This document shows, piece after piece, positions 6,862 through 11,334 of a stretch of DNA of 11,334 nucleotides. Each line of letters begins with the position of its first letter. The first letter of the stretch is position 1. Source of the stretch: Alphaproteobacteria bacterium (GTDB lineage Bacteria > Pseudomonadota > Alphaproteobacteria > SMXP01); the NCBI GenBank assembly GCA_021774995.1, contig JAJFIM010000417.1:1-11334 (forward strand), read 5' to 3'. The translations under genes were made by a program, and so were the position numbers. The notes under the pieces are model-generated. The model searched no databases, had not been told where the DNA came from, and saw only the letters and a list, made by a program, of their open reading frames with translations.

Positions 6862-9800
6862 GCCGCGAACCCTTGCGTCGCGAGGAAGTCCTTAAGGTCG
6901 TCCTTCATTTCTTCCATGGTGATGTTCAATTGATCGATACCCGCCGAAAGAACGGATGTCTGAACGTCGATTGAGTCCGTCACGTCTATCGACGTTGAGT
7001 CCTGATTGAGATTTGCCAGGTCACTCGTCGTCAGCGCTGTTTGAGTTGGGAGCGATGTCTGGGACGCAGCCAGGAGGCTGGAGAGTGTATCGGTCGGAGT
7101 GTTCGCAAGGGCGTCCGTGTTCTGGGCTGCTATGGTTGTGAGCGCGATGTACTCAGACAGCAGATCCGTCAGGAGAACGTTAGTCGTGTCGATACGGGCC
7201 AGTTGAGCGTTCAACACATCGAGAGCCGGATCAGGCTGAGACAGAATATCCCTGATTTCCGTGACGAGATCGACCTGCGCCTGCAATCTTTCAGCCTCGG
7301 AGAAAAGATCGGCAGACCGGCCGGCGGCATTCTCGCTCACCGCTTTCAGCGTGTCCGTGACGTTTGTAAAATCATTCTGGAAAGAGCCGGAAGAGGCAAA
7401 GAGCGATCTGGAAAGTTCGATAAGCTGATTGGCCACTTGCGGCAGGGCCGTCAGCGCCGATTCATTGCCCGCCAGAGCGTCAGCGGACAGCGTGCTGAAC
7501 CTGCCTCTCAGCTCTTCAATGCGCGCGTTAGGGCTTAGTGGTGAGAACTTGTCAAGTAATCCTTGACGAGTGCTTGCGAGCGTCTCAGAGAATGATTTAA
7601 ACGCTTCTGCGGATGCCGTGATCTCCTTCACATTCTCCGACACGAGATCGATTTGCTGCTGGAAAGCGTCCTGTAATTGTGTGAGTACGATGGCCATCCG
7701 TCCCGACACATCGCCGATCAATCCCAGGACATCCCCAAGATTGCGCTTCTGCTCGTCGCTCAGAGACTCGAAGAACTTCTGCCGTTCCAGAGCGTTCAGG
7801 CGTTCGACGGCAAGAAGGTTGGCGCCCAGATCTTTTGCCTGGCCCACCCTGGCCTCTTGCACTTTCAGAAGCGTTGAGAACGCCGCTTTTGTCGGGTTTG
7901 CCAACTGCTCAAGCTGGATGGTGATGTTGTCGTTAAATCCCTTGACCATGTTCGTGATTGCGTCGGAGAACGCCGCTTCAAGACCTGTCGTTGGCTGGCC
8001 CAAAGCCCGCGCCGTCGCCAGCATGGAGTCGAACTGCGCTCTGAGATCGCCAATCGCCGCACCGCTTTGCACAACAGAATCGATGAATTTTTCAATCTGG
8101 AGGGTGTTTAGTTCCTGAACTTTTGTGCTCAGGAAGGACTCGCTTCCGTTGCTCAACGTGAGGGCGTCTTGCAAGAGTCTGCCCTGCTCTTCAACCAATG
8201 TTCTGAACGCCAGACCTGTCGGATCTTTGATCGCGTCAATCTGGTCCTGAACGTTATCCCGGAACGAAACCCGCAGGTCCTTGATTGCTTCGCGCACCGC
8301 ATCGGCTGCTGATTGAGGTAAGCCCTTGGCGTTGATGTCGCGGAAAAGGTCAATCAGCGCCTCAAACGACTGCACAAATTGGGACACTTCCTCTTTCGCG
8401 CCGGTCAGTTGATCCACTCTTGCAACAAGGTCAAGCGTGTCGCCTAATTCCTGAAGGTCCGACCCTTCGAAGGTTGAGATGATCGTCTCTGCAAGGTCTG
8501 ACAGGCCCGTCACCAGCCCCCTTTGCACCGAGCGCCGGAGAATGTCTGTGACGGACGCCGCCAGGGCCTCTTCTGGAGTGCCAAGATTGTTAAGCGTGGC
8601 GCCGACGCCGAGATTGACCGATCCCCCACCTTGAGCGCCAACGCCGGCAAAGAAGTTATCCAGCGGGCCGGGGCGCGTGGGGTCCGTGAACCCGAGGGAG
8701 TTCACAAACGTGTTGACCTTTTTGAACTCACCACCCAATTGATCGAGGATCGTGTTCACGGCGTCGATTGAAGCGTTTGCGAGTTCATTCACCTGCGCCG
8801 GGTCGGTGCCGTCCAGGGTGATGGTGCGGTCTATTCCAAGCTGACCGTTCTGGAGACCAATTTGCGCGTTAGCAAAGTCGAAATCCTTGTTTTTGAACAG
8901 ACTGCCGATTGCCCCGCCAAGGAACGAACCGATCCCGGCGCCAATTGGGCCGCCAAGCAGGAACCCAGCCGCACCGCCCGCACCTGAGCCGATGTTCTGC
9001 GCCTTACCGCTGCCGAAGAGCGACCCTGCAAGAGCATCACCTAGGAAGCCTGCGCCCGCTCCACCAAGAAGATTACCCAGGGAGAAGCCGCCTGCCCCGC
9101 CAAACTGGAACCCACCGGACCCGCCGCCCTTTCCGCCGAATCCCAGAAGCTCTGTGATTGAGCCAAAACCACCCTTCACCAATCCGCCAGCGCCGGACAA
9201 AAGGGAGCCAATGCCTGCAAATGGATTGGGGTTTGAAAAAGCTGCGCCGAACGGAGATCCCCCTATCGGGATTCCCCCAAAGGATATGCCGCCGCCGCTT
9301 GTGCCGCCCACTCCAGGCAGCAACACACCACCCGATCCGATTGACTGCAGTCCAAAACTTGAACGCAGGGAATTTATGAGGGGAAGTGCAAAGGGCTCGA
9401 ACAGGCTTTGACGTAAAATATCAGCCGCGAACCGCTTGAACATATTTTTTAAATCATCAAGCAGGCTTTGAACCGATAATTTTCCAGTCTCCACAAAATT
9501 GGTGAAAAAATCATTCGTTAAATTCAGAAGACCAAAGGTAAAATCCTCGAAAGGTTGCTGCGCAACGATCGCCAACTCCTCACGCACAGCAAGAATTTCC
9601 TCGACTGCGTCCCGCTCCAGTTCTGCTCCGACAATGCGCTGCGCCTGAGCACGGAGTTCATCTTTACCGAGATCCCCGAACTCTTCCCTCAGTTCAAGCA
9701 TCAATTCGACAATGCGCAGTTCCTCTTCGGACACCAGTGCCGCATCACTCAGCCGTCTCAGATCCTCAACCCGCTGATCGCCAAGCGCCTTGAACGCTTT

Positions 9801-11334
9801 TCTAAGTTCCAGGAGTTTGTCGGTCGCGGCCTTTGCGGATTTCTCTGTCTCGCTGAAACGCCTGCCAGCTTTGACGTCTATCAGAGCGATAGTTTTCGCG
9901 GCTTTGTCAGTGACGAAATTAAGCTGCTCGAACAGAGCGCGGGCGCCTTCGAAATCTCCAAACGCAACAGAGGCGTCGATTTCCGTTTTTAATTGATCCG
10001 CAATGCCGAGCAGTTCTTTTTTCGTCTTGCCCGCTAATCCAAGGGTTTTAGTGAGCGCTGCATTAACGTCTTGAAGGCGTTCTTCAAAGGCGCCCTTTTT
10101 TCCGAGTCCAAGAAAATCCGCCAATGGTTCAGCCGTGGCTATGCTTCTGACCTTGCCAAAGAATGATTTGTTTTCGAGCTTTGAAATCTCCTCCATAAGG
10201 ATTTTCCGACGCTCAAGAATTTTATTCGGGTCTTCTTTTGCCAAAGCGTCATTCGCTCGACGTTCAGCCTCACCGAGCAATCCGACGGCGACCGCGAGTG
10301 CAGTAACAGTTCTTGTGAGTGGACTGGCGGTTACTACAAATCGCGCAAGAGCAACAGTGGCGAGCGGGATGATGATTTGTAATTGCCCAAACGTCTCAAC
10401 AAGTTCACCAATTCCACGGATCAAATCCCCCGTGATGATGCCTGTGAGGGTGGCAATGGCTCTGGCGGTGTCGCCTCTTAAAGTTTCAGTAAATCCCCTG
10501 GCGGATTCGGTCGCCGCATCAAGAAAGCCATTTGTTCCGACAGTGATGAGAAGTTCTTCCCACGCCGAATTTGTAGCCTTGAGCGCGCCCTGCAGGTTGT
10601 CCTGCATGATCGACGCCATTTCCTTAACCGTGCCTGCGGCAAGAAGGTTAGCCTCATTTAGTTCAAGCGCCCTCTCGCGCGCCTTAATCATGACGGTGAC
10701 GGCGGTGGCGGCGCGCACATTGAAAAGCTGGATGACCTCATTGGCGCCGATGCCCGCTTCGACGAGCTTGTCCATCACCGCTGCGAATCCGTCACCTGCA
10801 AGGGACACGCCGCCAAGTACGGCCTTCAATTCATCAGTTGGTTTCGCGAGTTGCGTAATTGTCGCGCGTAATCCCGTACCGGCAATTGATCCTTGCAGAC
10901 CTGCATCCCCAAGGACGCCAATAGCGGCAGCCGCTTCTTCCACGCTGACGCCAAAACCGGCGGCAAGAGGTGCAGCCAGCTTCATGGCCTCGCCCAATTG
11001 CTCAATGTTTGTGTTTGAGCTTGCGGCTGTGTTGGCGAGAACGTCAGCGAAACGCGCAGCTTCACTGGCTGATGCGCCAAACGCCTGCATGATGTTGGAG
11101 GTGATGTCTGCCGCGCGCGCAAGACCAAGCGATCCTGCTATGGCGAGATCCAGTGTGGCGGGGATTGCTGAGAGGATATCGTTTGTCTTGAAGCCCGCTC
11201 TGGCGAGGAACTCCATCCCGGCGGCGGCTTCATTGGCGCTGAACACGGTTTGGGCGCCGAGTTCACGGGCCTTAGCAGAGAGGGCGTCGAAATCCTCCCC
11301 CACAGCGCCGGAGACAGCCCTGACCTTGGACATC
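6858..11334 (-). CDS. Tail tape measure protein, TP901 family (5' end beyond window)
   Basis: The frame is open to the right edge. The Met at 11333 is internal, because the TP901 core normally has further residues before this MSKVRAVSG block. Numbering from that Met gives 1491 residues. Residues 1-210 are the TP901 tape measure core (ARELGAQTVFSANEAAAGME, FLARAGFKTNDIL, SSNTNIEQLGEAMK). About 310-355 is hydrophobic. About 595-650 resembles the conserved part of lambda-type tape measures (TFGLLNLTNDFFTNF). About 665-817 is very glycine-rich and ends in a glycine zipper near 790-813. The rest is alpha-helical, with a 109-residue-spaced duplication (1037, 1146) and a conserved SPLSPNARIEELRGRF block near 1262. 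Such proteins set tail length, scaffold tube assembly and are ejected with the DNA. The length implies a long tail. Confidence 0.95.
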   Translation of the reverse strand, partial: MSKVRAVSGAVGEDFDALSAKARELGAQTVFSANEAAAGMEFLARAGFKTNDILSAIPATLDLAIAGSLGLARAADITSNIMQAFGASASEAARFADVLANTAASSNTNIEQLGEAMKLAAPLAAGFGVSVEEAAAAIGVLGDAGLQGSIAGTGLRATITQLAKPTDELKAVLGGVSLAGDGFAAVMDKLVEAGIGANEVIQLFNVRAATAVTVMIKARERALELNEANLLAAGTVKEMASIMQDNLQGALKATNSAWEELLITVGTNGFLDAATESARGFTETLRGDTARAIATLTGIITGDLIRGIGELVETFGQLQIIIPLATVALARFVVTASPLTRTVTALAVAVGLLGEAERRANDALAKEDPNKILERRKILMEEISKLENKSFFGKVRSIATAEPLADFLGLGKKGAFEERLQDVNAALTKTLGLAGKTKKELLGIADQLKTEIDASVAFGDFEGARALFEQLNFVTDKAAKTIALIDVKAGRRFSETEKSAKAATDKLLELRKAFKALGDQRVEDLRRLSDAALVSEEELRIVELMLELREEFGDLGKDELRAQAQRIVGAELERDAVEEILAVREELAIVAQQPFEDFTFGLLNLTNDFFTNFVETGKLSVQSLLDDLKNMFKRFAADILRQSLFEPFALPLINSLRSSFGLQSIGSGGVLLPGVGGTSGGGISFGGIPIGGSPFGAAFSNPNPFAGIGSLLSGAGGLVKGGFGSITELLGFGGKGGGSGGFQFGGAGGFSLGNLLGGAGAGFLGDALAGSLFGSGKAQNIGSGAGGAAGFLLGGPIGAGIGSFLGGAIGSLFKNKDFDFANAQIGLQNGQLGIDRTITLDGTDPAQVNELANASIDAVNTILDQLGGEFKKVNTFVNSLGFTDPTRPGPLDNFFAGVGAQGGGSVNLGVGATLNNLGTPEEALAASVTDILRRSVQRGLVTGLSDLAETIISTFEGSDLQELGDTLDLVARVDQLTGAKEEVSQFVQSFEALIDLFRDINAKGLPQSAADAVREAIKDLRVSFRDNVQDQIDAIKDPTGLAFRTLVEEQGRLLQDALTLSNGSESFLSTKVQELNTLQIEKFIDSVVQSGAAIGDLRAQFDSMLATARALGQPTTGLEAAFSDAITNMVKGFNDNITIQLEQLANPTKAAFSTLLKVQEARVGQAKDLGANLLAVERLNALERQKFFESLSDEQKRNLGDVLGLIGDVSGRMAIVLTQLQDAFQQQIDLVSENVKEITASAEAFKSFSETLASTRQGLLDKFSPLSPNARIEELRGRFSTLSADALAGNESALTALPQVANQLIELSRSLFASSGSFQNDFTNVTDTLKAVSENAAGRSADLFSEAERLQAQVDLVTEIRDILSQPDPALDVLNAQLARIDTTNVLLTDLLSEYIALTTIAAQNTDALANTPTDTLSSLLAASQTSLPTQTALTTSDLANLNQDSTSIDVTDSIDVQTSVLSAGIDQLNITMEEMKDDLKDFLATQGFAA
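6870..6874 (-). promoter_or_regulatory. Ribosome binding site of the hub-like gene
   Basis: AAGGG lies 8 nt before the ATG at 6861, within the end of the tape measure frame. Together with the ATGA overlap it supports this start over the Met codons at positions 4 and 9. Confidence 0.55.
7722..7919 (-). repeat. Tape measure internal duplication, copy 2
   Basis: Residues about 1139-1204 contain NPTKAAFSTLLKVQEARVGQ, then VERLNALERQKFFESLSDEQ. It matches copy 1 in helix pattern and key residues. The pair suggests that this part of the protein grew by duplication of a helical unit of about 109 residues. Confidence 0.65.
8049..8246 (-). repeat. Tape measure internal duplication, copy 1
   Basis: Residues about 1030-1095 of the tape measure contain DPTGLAFRTLVEEQGRLLQD, then VQELNTLQIEKFIDS. 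The pattern x-PT-x-x-AF-x-TL, Q-x-R, LN-L-KF recurs 109 residues later. Copy 1 has about six extra residues before the LN motif. Confidence 0.65.

Noticed and set aside
8887..9411. A 174-codon, proline-rich open frame on the plus strand
   Set aside because: It lies exactly opposite the glycine-rich part of the tape measure, and Gly codons (GGN) read as Pro (CCN) on the other strand. It is a composition shadow.
10095..10101. A slippery heptamer A_AAA_AAG in the zero frame of the tape measure (minus strand)
   Set aside because: A -1 slip would meet TGA after three more codons, giving a truncated product of about 415 residues. No downstream stem-loop is evident. The known tail frameshift in these phages lies in the chaperone genes upstream of the tape measure, so this is probably chance.
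11331..11333. ATG at the right edge as the start of the tape measure
   Set aside because: The TP901 core begins before this point in family members, and the frame has no stop to the edge, so the Met is internal.

Overview
The window is one block of late, structural genes from a tailed double-stranded DNA phage or prophage, all on the minus strand, with no host housekeeping gene. It holds the end of the tail tape measure protein and the tip and host-recognition genes that usually follow it. The gene order, the TP901-type tape measure and the large enzymatic tailspike suggest a phage of a Gram-negative host. Moderate GC content and the style of the proteins resemble phages of Alphaproteobacteria, but that host guess is weak. 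No integrase, attachment site or lysis gene is present, so virion and prophage origins cannot be separated.

Transcription runs from high to low coordinates. First is a tape measure protein, cut at its N-terminus by the right edge (11334-6858). Next come a 564-residue tail hub or baseplate-like protein (6861-5167) and a 268-residue tail-tip protein with a galactose-binding-like fold (5167-4361). Last is a giant tailspike or tail fibre (4364-1) that runs off the left edge. The spike frame is open for all 1454 complete codons present, although only short shadow frames stand out when complete ORFs are searched for there.

The four genes are packed with no intergenic DNA. Two junctions share ATGA and one shares TAATG, which points to a single polycistronic message with translational coupling. 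No promoter, terminator, RNA gene, CRISPR array or insertion sequence was found, and every base appears to be coding.

In the virion, the tape measure would set tail length and be ejected at infection. The hub would close the distal tail tube, and the 268-residue protein would decorate or connect the tip. The spike would attach through its N-terminal domain and act on surface polysaccharide. The spike is the most unusual object here. It is a mosaic of a tail-attachment domain, two repeated glycine/tryptophan modules, a pectate-lyase-type cap with no beta-helix behind it, an SGNH (GDSL) esterase that appears to be split by a large inserted domain, and a C-terminal region built from two related units spaced 212 residues apart.
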